Below, piece after piece: positions 8,713 to 16,992 of a DNA stretch of 64,000 nt. How positions within the stretch are numbered: the first letter of the stretch is position 1; each line of letters opens with the position of its first letter. Origin of the DNA: Enterococcus casseliflavus NBRC 100478 (GTDB lineage: Bacteria > Bacillota > Bacilli > Lactobacillales > Enterococcaceae); NCBI RefSeq assembly GCF_001544095.1, contig NZ_BCPT01000011.1:62001-126000 (forward strand), written 5' to 3'. Made by a program: the position numbers and the translations under genes. Under the pieces are notes generated by a model. That model was given only the letters and a program-made list of their open reading frames with translations, made no database searches and was not told the origin of the DNA.

Positions 8713-8882
8713 ATTTTTTTCCTCCTTGTTTATTTATTTGATCTGAACATAGTATAAGACATTGAAACCATAAAATTCTGGCGATAATTTCAGCGGAGCC
8801 TGAAAAAAATGAGTGCTTTTCTTAAAGGGGAAGAGCGGCTTGGTCACGTGGCTTCACACAACCAACTGAACACGTCCGTTGA

Positions 8883-8911
8883 TTGTTTTTGCAGGTGGAA
8901 TCAAGTAAACT
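8883..8911 (+). promoter_or_regulatory. Probable promoter of the RidA-like gene
   Basis: TTGTTT (8883-8888), 17-base spacer, TAAACT (8906-8911), about 70 bases before the ribosome site AAAGGAG and the ATG at 8981. The -10 is one step from consensus. Confidence 0.5.
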
Positions 8912-8980
8912 AGGACACACCCAATCAATTTCTATCTGTCCCATCATCCAAAGGCAAGATAGACGAAAGGAGCCAAAGAA

Positions 8981-9319
8981 ATGGCAATCTATACCGATAC
9001 AAAAATCGCTCAAGGACCTTTTCTTTTCATTTCTGGTCAAACGACGTCGCAAGACGGAGCCACACCTGAGGACCCGCAAGAGCAAACAACCATCGTTTTG
9101 AAAAAGATCGAACAGCTTCTATCAGCCAATCAACTGTCCTGGTCATCAGTGGTCAAAATGACCGTCTTTTTAACAGATGCTGCCTACTTAGCTGCTGTCC
9201 GTACGGCGTTTAAAACTATTTTGGTAGAAAACAAACTAGCCATGAGTCTCGTGATCGTTGCCGGCTTGGTTGCCCCTGACTTTAAAGTAGAGATTGAAGC
9301 ACAAGCTACCTTGGCTTAA
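8981..9319 (+). CDS. RidA/YjgF-family protein lacking the usual catalytic arginine
   Basis: 112-residue single-domain protein with the Rid fold: GPFLFISGQTTSQDG near the N-terminus, VVKMTVFLTDAAYL in the middle and the C-terminal KVEIEAQATLA. Family members are trimeric cytosolic imine/enamine deaminases that clear reactive 2-aminoacrylate. RidA proper uses an Arg in the segment PARSCVEV; here the aligned segment is LAMSLVIV, so Met replaces Arg while the later Glu of IEIEA is kept. It may belong to a Rid subgroup without deaminase activity. The start has AAAGGAG upstream. Single gene, closed by a strong bidirectional terminator shared with the convergent glycerate kinase. Confidence 0.88.
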   Translation: MAIYTDTKIAQGPFLFISGQTTSQDGATPEDPQEQTTIVLKKIEQLLSANQLSWSSVVKMTVFLTDAAYLAAVRTAFKTILVENKLAMSLVIVAGLVAPDFKVEIEAQATLA

Positions 9320-9330
9320 GCACAGAGAAA

Positions 9331-9386
9331 AACACCAAAAAAACTTCGTACAAAAGGCAGTAGCCAATACGAAGTTTTTTGGTGTT
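9331..9386. terminator. Bidirectional terminator
   Basis: Long arms (9331-9350 and 9368-9386) containing AACACC...ACTTCGTA and its complement, with A/T tracts on both sides. It serves both the RidA-like gene (plus) and the glycerate kinase (minus). Confidence 0.85.
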
Positions 9387-9392
9387 ATCTTC

Positions 9393-10544
9393 TTATTCAG
9401 TCCTATCTGAAGTGTCTGATTCAGTCTTTTTTTGCCACTGCTCCACAAAACCAGCGATGGCTTGAGCAGTCTGTTGAGTATTCACTAAGGTTCGCTTTTT
9501 CTCCATCGCTTCTGTCAACGAAATCGGACCTTGCTGGATACAAAAGACGGCAGATAGTAGTTGCGGCAGTTTTCCTAGATCGTCGCTTCGGGAGCCGCAG
9601 ATGGCAACAACCGGTACCTGATGTTTGTGGGCGAGCAACGCGACGCCATAGGGTACTTTTCCCCCAGCGGTTTGCCCATCGATGCGTCCTTCACCCGTGA
9701 TCAACAAATCTGCTTCTTTGATTTTTTCCTCAAATCCAATCAATGAAGCGATCGTCGCAAATCCTGGAACCAATTGACCACCTGCCAAACGAACAGCACC
9801 ACCAAGCCCACCTGCCGCACCAGCACCAGGGACTTCCAGATCGATCCCCGCGGTCCGCTTGATGTGCTCAGCCAAACGCTTTGCCTGCTGATCCAACTGC
9901 TGGATCGTTTCTTGGGATGCCCCTTTTTGCGGACCAAAAACCTGCGCAAATCCCTGATTGCCAAAATAGGGATTCATTACATCGGCCAATGCAAATAGAT
10001 CAATTTGTGCAAGCAGAGGGTTCAACTGGCTGAGCGCCAGAGATTCTGCTTGCAGCAAAGGATTGTTTTCCATCCGCTCGTTTCTTTGAATGGTTGCTCC
10101 TAGCGCAAGTAAAAAGCCTACGCCCCCATCAGAAGTGCCGCTACCGCCAAGGGTCAGGTAAATTTTTTTCACACCTTGCCTGCAAGCTGCTAAGACCATT
10201 TGGCCTAAACCAAAAGAAGAGCTATTGCGGGTGGTCTCGTCACTAGGTTCCACGAGTTGCAACCCAATCACTTCTGCAGATTCAATCAGGGCAATTTTTT
10301 CTTCCTTGATTTTGGTGATCAACATACGGGCTTGCAACTTACCGCCTAATGGAGCGGTCACTGAAACCGTTTCGTAATTGCCTCCCAGCGCAGCAATGAC
10401 TGCTGCCATTGACCCTTCTCCCCCATCAGCGATTGGGATACTGCGTGTTTCCCACTGGTCTGAAAACCCGCTTAAGACCGCTTGATTTAGTTCTGCGGAA
10501 GTGGCACTTCCTTTGAAGGAATCGATCGCTGCTACAACTTTCAT
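9393..10544 (-). CDS. glxK: Glycerate kinase
   Basis: Phosphorylates D-glycerate (GlxK/GarK family, ATP-dependent, cytosolic), feeding glycerate into lower glycolysis. 383 residues, normal length. It starts MKVVAAIDSFKGS and carries IADGGEGS, YLTLGGSGTSDGGVGFLLALG (quoted in two parts: YLTLGGSGTSDGG, VGFLLALG), GAAGGLGGA and LITGEGRIDGQTAGGKVP, all characteristic of the family. The start at 10544 has AGAGGT upstream; a second in-frame ATG at 10559 has a weaker site. Monocistronic. An inverted repeat at 10613-10642 surrounds its likely -35, suggesting a repressor site. Confidence 0.94.
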   Translation of the reverse strand: MKVVAAIDSFKGSATSAELNQAVLSGFSDQWETRSIPIADGGEGSMAAVIAALGGNYETVSVTAPLGGKLQARMLITKIKEEKIALIESAEVIGLQLVEPSDETTRNSSSFGLGQMVLAACRQGVKKIYLTLGGSGTSDGGVGFLLALGATIQRNERMENNPLLQAESLALSQLNPLLAQIDLFALADVMNPYFGNQGFAQVFGPQKGASQETIQQLDQQAKRLAEHIKRTAGIDLEVPGAGAAGGLGGAVRLAGGQLVPGFATIASLIGFEEKIKEADLLITGEGRIDGQTAGGKVPYGVALLAHKHQVPVVAICGSRSDDLGKLPQLLSAVFCIQQGPISLTEAMEKKRTLVNTQQTAQAIAGFVEQWQKKTESDTSDRTE

Positions 10545-10612
10545 TTTTCTACCTCTCATTTACGATCATCTCTTTCCCAAAAGTTGGAATACTTCGCCTT
10601 ATAATCAACTTG

Positions 10613-10642
10613 TAGTTAATTAAATCAACCAAAAATTAACTA
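10613..10642. promoter_or_regulatory. Inverted repeat between glxK and the XRE gene
   Basis: Perfect 9-base arms TAGTTAATT (10613-10621) and AATTAACTA (10634-10642) with a 12-base spacer. The spacer holds a minus-strand TTGATT that could be the -35 of glxK (18 bases from TTATAA). It also lies just upstream of the XRE -35. Candidate operator; the binding protein is unknown. Confidence 0.5.
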
Positions 10643-10650
10643 GCAATCCA

Positions 10651-10679
10651 TTGTAAGTCATCTCTTATCCTCTTATGAT
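10651..10679 (+). promoter_or_regulatory. Promoter of the XRE-ABC operon
   Basis: TTGTAA (10651-10656), 17-base spacer, TATGAT (10674-10679), then GGAGGTG before the ATG at 10715. Confidence 0.75.
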
Positions 10680-10714
10680 AGAAGTATACCAAACAAACCT
10701 ATCGGAGGTGCACT

Positions 10715-11905
10715 ATGGACTTACCAATTGGCGAGGAAATCGCTCGGAGAAGAAAACAACGAGGTATTACCCAGCAAGAATTAGCAGTGTTTATGAATGT
10801 GTCCAAAGCATCCGTTTCGAAATGGGAAACGGGCCAGTCTTATCCAGATATCACCTCGCTGCCCTTATTAGCAGCGTATTTTGATTGCAGCGTCGATGAA
10901 TTATTGATTTTGGACTCGCAGCTATCTCCTAAAGAGATCCAGCGAATCTATCAATTACTAAAAGACGCCTTTCAAACAAAAACACCAAGCGAAGTCCTCG
11001 CGCTGGCACAAAGTTTTACCAAACGGTATTACTCTTGTTACCCGTTCTTGTTACAGATGGGCTCCTTTTACTTAAATCATTGGGATCTTTTGCCAGATGT
11101 CCCTGTAGCAGATAGCACAGAAGGGCACCCCTCTGAAGAAGCCTTGATGGAAGCGAAGAAAACTACCTATTTGAAAGAAGCAGAAATCCTTTATCAACGG
11201 ATCATTGCGCATGGTGACAATGCGTTGGCACAACAAGCGCAACAAATCGAAGCCTATTGTCTGCTGATGAGAAACAAGCCCGATGAGGTCTTGGCGATCC
11301 TTGGCACGAAAACGCTCTCTTTCTTACCTAGCGAACCGTTGATTGCCGCCGCATTTCAGCAAAAAAATCAGTTGCAGCAAGCTGAGATTGTGACGCAAAG
11401 TGCGATTTATCAATACTTGATTCTTTTTATGAGCTTACTGACAAATTATTTGGCAATGCTCACACAAGACGAGGAGCAACTGGAAAAAACCTTTGCACGT
11501 GGGCTGGCACTCAGCGAGAGCTTCCAACTGGCCCAGCTGCATCCCCTTTCTTTACTGAACTTTTTATCTGCTGGAATGGTTTCTTTTGCCGCTTTAGGAA
11601 AAGAAAGCTTATTGCTACAAGCATTAACGCTGTATGTGAAAACATTAGCAGACACGCCTGAGGAAATCGTTTTGAAAGGAGACGATTATTTCAATAGCAT
11701 CGATGAGTGGATCAGCGAATTAGAATTAGGTAGTCAGATCCCGCGGAACTCAGACAATGTCAAAAAACAATTTCTCGAAATCGCGCAGTTCACACCATTA
11801 TTTGAACCTTATCTGAAGCAACCACTATTTGAAGAATTATTTCAGCAGCTGCAAAAACTGTCCGAACAAGAAAATGAGCCACAAAGGAGGGCTTCACATG
11901 AATAG
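10715..11905 (+). CDS. XRE-family regulator with long helical sensor domain
   Basis: 396 residues. Residues 5-60 are a clear HTH_3 domain: IGEEIARRRKQRGITQQELA then VSKASVSKWETGQSYPDI. The remaining 330 residues are helix-rich with TPR-like periodicity, as in Rgg/PlcR-type or other sensory XRE proteins, but I see no exact repeat match. It is the first gene of a four-gene operon and overlaps the PLDc_N gene by 8 bases, so it most likely controls this exporter cluster, including itself. The inducer is unknown. Ribosome site GGAGGTG ends six bases before the start. Confidence 0.85.
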   Translation: MDLPIGEEIARRRKQRGITQQELAVFMNVSKASVSKWETGQSYPDITSLPLLAAYFDCSVDELLILDSQLSPKEIQRIYQLLKDAFQTKTPSEVLALAQSFTKRYYSCYPFLLQMGSFYLNHWDLLPDVPVADSTEGHPSEEALMEAKKTTYLKEAEILYQRIIAHGDNALAQQAQQIEAYCLLMRNKPDEVLAILGTKTLSFLPSEPLIAAAFQQKNQLQQAEIVTQSAIYQYLILFMSLLTNYLAMLTQDEEQLEKTFARGLALSESFQLAQLHPLSLLNFLSAGMVSFAALGKESLLLQALTLYVKTLADTPEEIVLKGDDYFNSIDEWISELELGSQIPRNSDNVKKQFLEIAQFTPLFEPYLKQPLFEELFQQLQKLSEQENEPQRRASHE

Positions 11906-12125
11906 TGTTTCACTAAATATATCAGAAAATATGTCTGATTATTTGCCCGTACTGATCCCCTTGATTGTTTTGCAATTGGTCCTGATCATCTTGGCGGTTC
12001 GCGATATTTTAAAACAAGAACAGTTTAAATTCGGCTCCCGTATTCTTTGGCTTTTCATCGCCTGTTTTGTTAGCCTGATCGGTCCTATCCTTTATTTTGC
12101 TTTCGGAAAAGAGGACCAACAATGA
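11898..12125 (+). CDS. PLDc_N-domain small membrane protein (YxlE-like)
   Basis: 75 residues with two membrane spans (about 20-40 and 53-70) joined by a short basic loop RDILKQEQFKFGSR, ending PILYFAFGKEDQQ. This is the phospholipase D nuclease N-terminal (PLDc_N) layout seen in B. subtilis YxlE and at the start of cardiolipin synthases, without any catalytic domain. The start at 11898 has AAAGGAGGG upstream. Its stop overlaps the ABC ATPase start by 4 bases. Stand-alone PLDc_N proteins next to ABC exporters are thought to act as negative regulators or anti-sigma partners; that role here is inference. Confidence 0.82.
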   Translation: MNSVSLNISENMSDYLPVLIPLIVLQLVLIILAVRDILKQEQFKFGSRILWLFIACFVSLIGPILYFAFGKEDQQ

Positions 12126-13033
12126 AGATGATCGAGATCAACCATTTATCCAAGCGTTTTGGGCGCAAACAAGTGCTGCAAGACCTAACCTTTTCGGTTC
12201 CAAAGGGCAGCGTTGTGGGGTTTTTCGGGGAAAATGGTGCTGGCAAAACAACGACCATGAAGGCGATTTTAGGATTGCTCCCCATTGATGAAGGCGAAAT
12301 CACCGTTTGCGGCGAAGTGGTGCAATTCGGCTCAGCCAAGACCAATCGCTGGATCGGCTATTTACCAGATGTACCGCAGTTTTACTCGTTTATGACAGCT
12401 GTAGAATATTTGACTTTTTGCGGAAAGATCCAGCCCAATCAAGAACCTTTTCAGCCTCAGCGGGTGATGGAAGTTTTAGCGTTGGTAGGCCTGGAAGCTT
12501 CGAAACAAAAAATCGCTGGCTTTTCTCGCGGCATGAAGCAGCGTCTTGGATTAGCTCAAGCATTGATCAACCGACCAGCTATCTTGATTTGTGATGAGCC
12601 GACCTCTGCACTCGATCCTTTAGGTCGCAAGGCCTTTCTTGATGTATTGGCTAAAATCAAAGAAGAAACGACAGTTCTTTTTTCATCCCATATTCTCGCA
12701 GATGTCGAGCAACTGTCAGATTACATTGCGATTTTGCACAAAGGTCAGATCCAGGCGTTTGAAACGATGGATTCCTTAAAAAAACGTTATCGAAAAACCG
12801 CCTTTGGGATTGTCTTTACCAACGAAGGTGACCATTCGAAATTTGCCAATCTGTTAGCATCCCACGGCATTGCGGCAGAAAGAAAGAACAATCAATTACT
12901 GATCGACGAAACTGCCGACATGAATGTTGGAAAGCAGTTGCTGCGATTGCTCAATGAACAACAGATAGTACCTGAATCCTTTCAACGGATCGAACCGACT
13001 TTAGAGGCGATTTATTTGGAGGTGATCAAATGA
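12122..13033 (+). CDS. ABC transporter ATP-binding protein (YxlF/BcrA-like)
   Basis: 303-residue ATPase of an ABC-2 type exporter. Walker A is GENGAGKTTT (about residue 38), the Q-loop region follows, the signature is FSRGMKQRLGLAQAL, Walker B is ILICDEPTSALDP, and the switch His lies in FSSHILADVE. The C-terminal 90 residues are the extension seen in BcrA-type subunits. It overlaps its neighbours on both sides by 4 bases (ATGA), so expression is tightly coupled with the PLDc_N protein and the permease. The substrate could be a peptide antibiotic or lipid; nothing in the sequence decides it. Confidence 0.92.
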   Translation: MKMIEINHLSKRFGRKQVLQDLTFSVPKGSVVGFFGENGAGKTTTMKAILGLLPIDEGEITVCGEVVQFGSAKTNRWIGYLPDVPQFYSFMTAVEYLTFCGKIQPNQEPFQPQRVMEVLALVGLEASKQKIAGFSRGMKQRLGLAQALINRPAILICDEPTSALDPLGRKAFLDVLAKIKEETTVLFSSHILADVEQLSDYIAILHKGQIQAFETMDSLKKRYRKTAFGIVFTNEGDHSKFANLLASHGIAAERKNNQLLIDETADMNVGKQLLRLLNEQQIVPESFQRIEPTLEAIYLEVIK

Positions 13034-13794
13034 AGGTGTTTCTTGTTTTCTTAAAGAAAGAATTTCTCGGTGGTCTTCGCAGCAAAAAACTACTGATTTG
13101 CTTGATCCTGTTTGCTCTGATTGGTATGCTTTCTCCCTTTACTGCCAAAATTATGCCAGATCTGATGGCCAGTATGATGCCGGAATCGATTGAAATCACG
13201 ATTGCTGATCCGACATCGATCGATGCGTGCCTTCAGTTTTACAGCAACATCGGCACGATTGGTCTGCTTGTATTTGTGGTTCTTTTTACCGATACGCTCT
13301 CTGCCGAAATAGCCCAAGGGACCTTTATTCAGCTGATTACGAAAGGATTACCGAAAACGACGATCGTCTGTGCCAAAGCTGGCTATTTAACGATTCTGTG
13401 GTCTTTGAGCTACCTCCTAAGTGCCAGTGTCAGTGCTTTTTATACCTTGATCTATTTCGATGATTCTAGCGCTGCCCAAGTCCCTAGCGCATTGTTCAGC
13501 TATTGGCTGTTTGGTTTATTAGCGATCAGCATCCTGCTGCTAGGCTCCAGCTTTGCCAAAAGCATCTATCAAGGGCTGTTGTTTATAGGCGTCTGTTATC
13601 TGATCGGACTGTTAGGTAGTTTGTGGAGCCAATTAACAAATTGGAACCCTTATTCCCTTTCCAGCCAATTTCCTAACTACTTAGCCAACCAAATCAAACT
13701 AGGAGAACTGCTGCCAGCACTGTTGTTAACTTGCTTTTTGATCATCAGCTGCCTAGCGGGGGCTATTGCTGTTTTGGGAAAAAGAAACTATTAA
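13030..13794 (+). CDS. ABC-2 type permease (YxlG-like)
   Basis: 254-residue integral membrane protein with about six spans. The first lies near residues 22-40. A large extracytoplasmic segment (about 45-78) follows, then spans near 77-97, 115-138, 157-175, 180-200 and 228-248. It matches the size and topology of YxlG/ABC-2 permeases. It pairs with the preceding ATPase, sharing a 4-base overlap. Last gene of the XRE-PLDc_N-ABC operon, followed directly by a long structured terminator. Confidence 0.85.
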   Translation: MKVFLVFLKKEFLGGLRSKKLLICLILFALIGMLSPFTAKIMPDLMASMMPESIEITIADPTSIDACLQFYSNIGTIGLLVFVVLFTDTLSAEIAQGTFIQLITKGLPKTTIVCAKAGYLTILWSLSYLLSASVSAFYTLIYFDDSSAAQVPSALFSYWLFGLLAISILLLGSSFAKSIYQGLLFIGVCYLIGLLGSLWSQLTNWNPYSLSSQFPNYLANQIKLGELLPALLLTCFLIISCLAGAIAVLGKRNY

Positions 13795-13795
13795 A

Positions 13796-13884
13796 AAACC
13801 ATCGGTGCAAATGTTGTACTGACCTCCTGAAGGCAGACGTTTCGTCTAACTCTTGGGGGTCACTACCTGTTGCACCGATGGTTT
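13796..13884. terminator. Long branched bidirectional terminator
   Basis: Outer arms of 15 bases, AAACCATCGGTGCAA (13796-13810) and its complement (13870-13884), enclose further pairing (TGACC...GGTCA and AGACG...CGTCT). A/T tracts on both sides let it serve the ABC operon (plus) and the YitT-like gene (minus). Confidence 0.8.
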
Positions 13885-13896
13885 GCTTCTGCTAGT

Positions 13897-14523
13897 TTAT
13901 TCTAGTTCTGCTGTTTCTTGAACGTTCACTGCTTTTTTTGCCTGTGTTTTTTGCTCGATCCGCATAAAGAAGCGCATGAAAAAGGCAATCAAATAGATAG
14001 AGAAAGCGGAAATGAGGGCTTCTTGCCAAGAAAAAATCAGGAGATTCAACAAGATGATGATCAGATTGGTTAAGAAGACACCACTAGATTTTCGAATGCC
14101 ATAGTATTTTTCCAAAATCAGCGGCGGAATCGTGACCCCACCATTGGAAGCACCGATTTTGTAAAGTGAAAAAATACCGAAGCTAAAGAAGAAACTACCT
14201 AAAATCAAGGAAACGGAATAAAAACGCAAGAGCATGATCTCTGGTAAAAGCGCCAGAAGAACGGGAAATGCCAGACTGCCGATAACCGTATTGACAAAGA
14301 CCTCTCGCTTTAAAAGCAAAAATGCCAACGCCAACATCAATAAATTAATCCCCCAGACAACGATATGACGATTGATCGACCAGCCGGTTTCGATCAGGTA
14401 GCCGATCGACCCGACACCAGCAGAAGCAATACTGTGAGGCAAAAGGAAAAAGTTTAATGCGATGCAGATCCACAGCACCCCAAGCAATAAAGCAAGATTT
14501 TTTTTGATAAGTGATTCCATCAA
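13897..14523 (-). CDS. YitT-family membrane protein, short form
   Basis: 208 residues with about six membrane spans. The family signature region is present: ALNFFLLPHSIASAGVGSIG near the N-terminus and FFSFGIFSLYKIGASNGGVT in the middle. Typical YitT proteins carry a C-terminal DUF2179 cytosolic domain; here it is absent and the protein ends in a basic-acidic tail (QKTQAKKAVNVQETAELE). Function of the family is not established; transport is likely. Single gene, closed by the terminator at 13796-13884. Confidence 0.8.
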   Translation of the reverse strand: MMESLIKKNLALLLGVLWICIALNFFLLPHSIASAGVGSIGYLIETGWSINRHIVVWGINLLMLALAFLLLKREVFVNTVIGSLAFPVLLALLPEIMLLRFYSVSLILGSFFFSFGIFSLYKIGASNGGVTIPPLILEKYYGIRKSSGVFLTNLIIILLNLLIFSWQEALISAFSIYLIAFFMRFFMRIEQKTQAKKAVNVQETAELE

Positions 14524-14604
14524 CGTTCTCCTTTCAATCTGGCAACTAATTTTATGGATAAAAGCTTCTGTCTATTCTATCAAAAAAAGCTCAAAAGAAA
14601 GAAC

Positions 14605-14634
14605 CATTTTTTTCATGAAAACATGAAAAAAATG
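14605..14634. repeat. Perfect 13-bp hairpin
   Basis: CATTTTTTTCATG (14605-14617) and its exact complement (14622-14634) with an AAAA loop. It lies in the spacer between the YitT-like gene start and the Rossmann gene stop. Likely a terminator for the Rossmann gene, since the minus-strand arm is U-rich, or an operator. Confidence 0.5.
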
Positions 14635-14684
14635 ATTCTGAACTTCAAGAAAGCATGTTGGTTTTCATCACAAATGCACAGGCT

Positions 14685-15245
14685 TTAGGCTGTATAGCAG
14701 TGATACATCGCAAGCATTTCTTCTGCGACTGCTTCTTGCCATCCCCCTGGCTGTAACAGGCATTCTTCCATTGATGGCAAATGAACAAAGCGAACAGCCA
14801 ACTCTGAGCCTACAATCAATTGGTAGGACATCAAGCGATTTTTTTGCTGCAAGAGCAGCTGATGCTTTTCAGGGGCAAGAAAAGGCGCTGTTAAGTCTGC
14901 CAATTGCTTCAATGCCTCCGATGTACAAAGTCTTTCTTCGGGTGCGACACTGATCAATTGGTTGACCTCTGCTAATTTCATTGCCTCGATCACCCGCAGC
15001 GTTGCTCGAGGATCATGGATATCCGTCAAAAAAACCGACTGGCAGCCTTGCAATGCCCGAACGAGTCGTCCTAAATCGAGAAAGTCACCATCAATGATCG
15101 TCTCACGCGCAGCATCGATCTCATGCAAACGCTCCGTTGCACGGCGGGCATAGAGTACGAGTGGTCGATTGGTTCTTTCCAAAAGTTTTTGCCGTGATCG
15201 CTGACCGATCGTGCCAGCAGCACCTAAAATCGCAAGTCGTTTCAT
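14685..15245 (-). CDS. NAD(P)-binding Rossmann-fold protein
   Basis: 186 residues with an N-terminal dinucleotide-binding loop LAILGAAGTIGQ, then strand-helix repeats (GDFLDLGRLVRALQGCQSVFLTDI), in the manner of NmrA-like or SDR_a5 proteins. The usual catalytic YxxxK is not apparent, and the protein is somewhat shorter than typical members, so it may be a sensor or an inactive relative. Only weakly similar to known enzymes by eye. Downstream of, and co-directional with, the MerR regulator and aldo/keto reductase, with 60 bases between the MerR stop and its start; probably the same redox-related group. Confidence 0.72.
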   Translation of the reverse strand: MKRLAILGAAGTIGQRSRQKLLERTNRPLVLYARRATERLHEIDAARETIIDGDFLDLGRLVRALQGCQSVFLTDIHDPRATLRVIEAMKLAEVNQLISVAPEERLCTSEALKQLADLTAPFLAPEKHQLLLQQKNRLMSYQLIVGSELAVRFVHLPSMEECLLQPGGWQEAVAEEMLAMYHCYTA

Positions 15246-15305
15246 AAGCTCCCTTTCATTTTTGAAAAATTCAAGCCTCGTTCTTTGATTAGAAAAAATG
15301 GCTTG

Positions 15306-15713
15306 TCATAAAGTCTGGTTGACGAGATTGGCTTTGCGGTGGCGCAGTCGTTCTTCAGTCGGCAGAACATGCTCGTCATAATGTTCCAATTTGCATTCTA
15401 AACGTTCAACAGCTTCCGTCATATCTGAGATTTTCTCCCGCAAAACAGCAATTTGTTCGGCTAACAGCTGCTTGCGCTCAGGAACCGTCCCTCGACCTTC
15501 TTCAAATAAAGCCAGGTAATGACTCAGCCCATCAATCGATAGTCCAGCGTTGCGCATTTGTCTGGCAAAGATGATCCATTGTAAATCATCTTCATCGAAT
15601 TCACGAACACCATTTTTGTTGCGTTTGACTGCCGGGATCAGCCCAATTTTTTCATAATAACGGATGGTATCAGCGGAAGCACCGCTCAATTCACTAACTT
15701 TTTTGATATTCAT
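15306..15713 (-). CDS. MerR-family regulator
   Basis: 135 residues. The N-terminal winged helix reads MNIKKVSELSGASADTIRYY then EKIGLIP, followed by the second motif REFDEDDLQWI, and a long coiled-coil dimerisation helix (about 75-120). Cysteine count is low (one, in ECKLEHYDEH), so metal sensing as in MerR itself is unlikely; the size and sequence fit the AdhR/YfmP-like group that senses aldehydes or electrophiles. It lies 88 bases after the aldo/keto reductase, whose promoter has the 19-base spacer typical of MerR control. Control of that promoter by this protein is inference. Confidence 0.88.
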   Translation of the reverse strand: MNIKKVSELSGASADTIRYYEKIGLIPAVKRNKNGVREFDEDDLQWIIFARQMRNAGLSIDGLSHYLALFEEGRGTVPERKQLLAEQIAVLREKISDMTEAVERLECKLEHYDEHVLPTEERLRHRKANLVNQTL

Positions 15714-15801
15714 GACTTCACTCCCTTTGTTTCGCGTTTTTTCTTCCTCATTCGCGGTGTATTCTCTCTTTAATCAAGGAACCACTTTTGACTGTGTCTG
15801 A

Positions 15802-16782
15802 TTATTCCGCTCCTACCACTGCATGAGGCAAGTATGGCTCTTCCAAATACGCTATCTCTTCGGCAGTCAGCTTTAGATCAAGGGCAGGTAATGCATCTAA
15901 TAAATGGCTTTCTTTTGTTGCGCCGATAATTGGTGCGACCACTTGTTCTTTTTGTAATAACCAAGCCAAGGCGATTTGCGCCCGTTTGCTTTGGTGTTTG
16001 TCAGCGATCTGTGCAACCCGCGCCACGATCTCTCGGTCTTGTTCCATCGCTTTGTCGTACTTTTGATTGGCGGTTTTATCCGTTACGTACCGTTTGGTCT
16101 TTGCACCCCAATCTCTTGTTAACCGTCCAGCAGCCAATGGGCTATACGGCGTCACGGCAATTTTTTGATCGGCACACAAGGGCATCATTTCTCGCTCTTC
16201 TTCTCGATAAAGCAAGTTCAAGTGATTTTGCATCGAAACAAATTTGGTCCAGCCATTTTTTTCAGCGACTGCTTGTGCTTTGGCAAATTGCCAAGCGTAC
16301 ATCGCAGATGCGCCGATATAGCGTACTTTTCCAGAAACTACCAAATCATGTAATGCCTTCATGGTTTCTTCAATTGGCGTGTGGTAATCCCAACGATGGA
16401 TGATATACAAATCAATGTAGTCCATTTGCAGGCGTTTTAAGCTTTGTTCGACTTGATAAAAAATCGCTTTTCGGGATAAGCCTCCACTGTTAGGTCGCTG
16501 TTTCATTTTAGAATATAGTTTTGTGGCAACCACGATCTCATCCCGGGGCGCAAAATCATTCAATGCTCGACCGACGATTTCTTCGCTCGCTCCATAAGAA
16601 TAGACATTTGCCGTATCAAAAAAGTTGATGCCCAGATCCAAGGCTTTTTTGATGACTTCACGACTGTCGTCTTCTTCTAGCACCCACTCATGAAACCCAC
16701 TGTTGGGATCGCCAAATCCCATTGTCCCTAAACACAAAGGTGACACATCAAGTCCTGTATTGCCAAATTTTACATAGTCCAT
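15802..16782 (-). CDS. Aldo/keto reductase
   Basis: 326-residue NADPH-dependent reductase of the AKR superfamily. Catalytic tetrad residues are visible: Asp in FFDTANVYSYGASEEIVG, Tyr of the same segment, Lys in VVATKLY, and His in YIIHRWDY. The C-terminal cofactor region contains PIIGATKESHLLDALPALDL. It reduces aldehydes or ketones; the physiological substrate is not evident. Single start at 16782 with AGGAGG upstream. Followed by a MerR regulator and a Rossmann protein. Its promoter (16816-16846) has the long spacer expected for MerR activation. Confidence 0.92.
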   Translation of the reverse strand: MDYVKFGNTGLDVSPLCLGTMGFGDPNSGFHEWVLEEDDSREVIKKALDLGINFFDTANVYSYGASEEIVGRALNDFAPRDEIVVATKLYSKMKQRPNSGGLSRKAIFYQVEQSLKRLQMDYIDLYIIHRWDYHTPIEETMKALHDLVVSGKVRYIGASAMYAWQFAKAQAVAEKNGWTKFVSMQNHLNLLYREEEREMMPLCADQKIAVTPYSPLAAGRLTRDWGAKTKRYVTDKTANQKYDKAMEQDREIVARVAQIADKHQSKRAQIALAWLLQKEQVVAPIIGATKESHLLDALPALDLKLTAEEIAYLEEPYLPHAVVGAE

Positions 16783-16815
16783 TTTTACGTCCTCCTGTTT
16801 TTTTAAGTTACACTA

Positions 16816-16846
16816 AGCATACAGGTTGAAGTGCACTCTAAGTCAA
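16816..16846 (-). promoter_or_regulatory. MerR-type promoter of the aldo/keto reductase
   Basis: Minus-strand -35 TTGACT (plus 16841-16846) and -10 TATGCT (plus 16816-16821) are separated by 19 bases instead of 17, with the palindrome AGTGCACT in the spacer. This is the arrangement that MerR-family activators twist into an active form. Confidence 0.75.
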
Positions 16847-16992
16847 GCGAATCTATAAACTTTTTTTTATTTTACTGTCAATTGACTCACAAGGACATGC
16901 TTTTTGTCGTGCGTTTCATTTCAAATCAGCTTTTGGTACACTAAAGATAAGTATTGATACGCTATCTAGCCGAGAAAAAGGAGCGAAAGATT

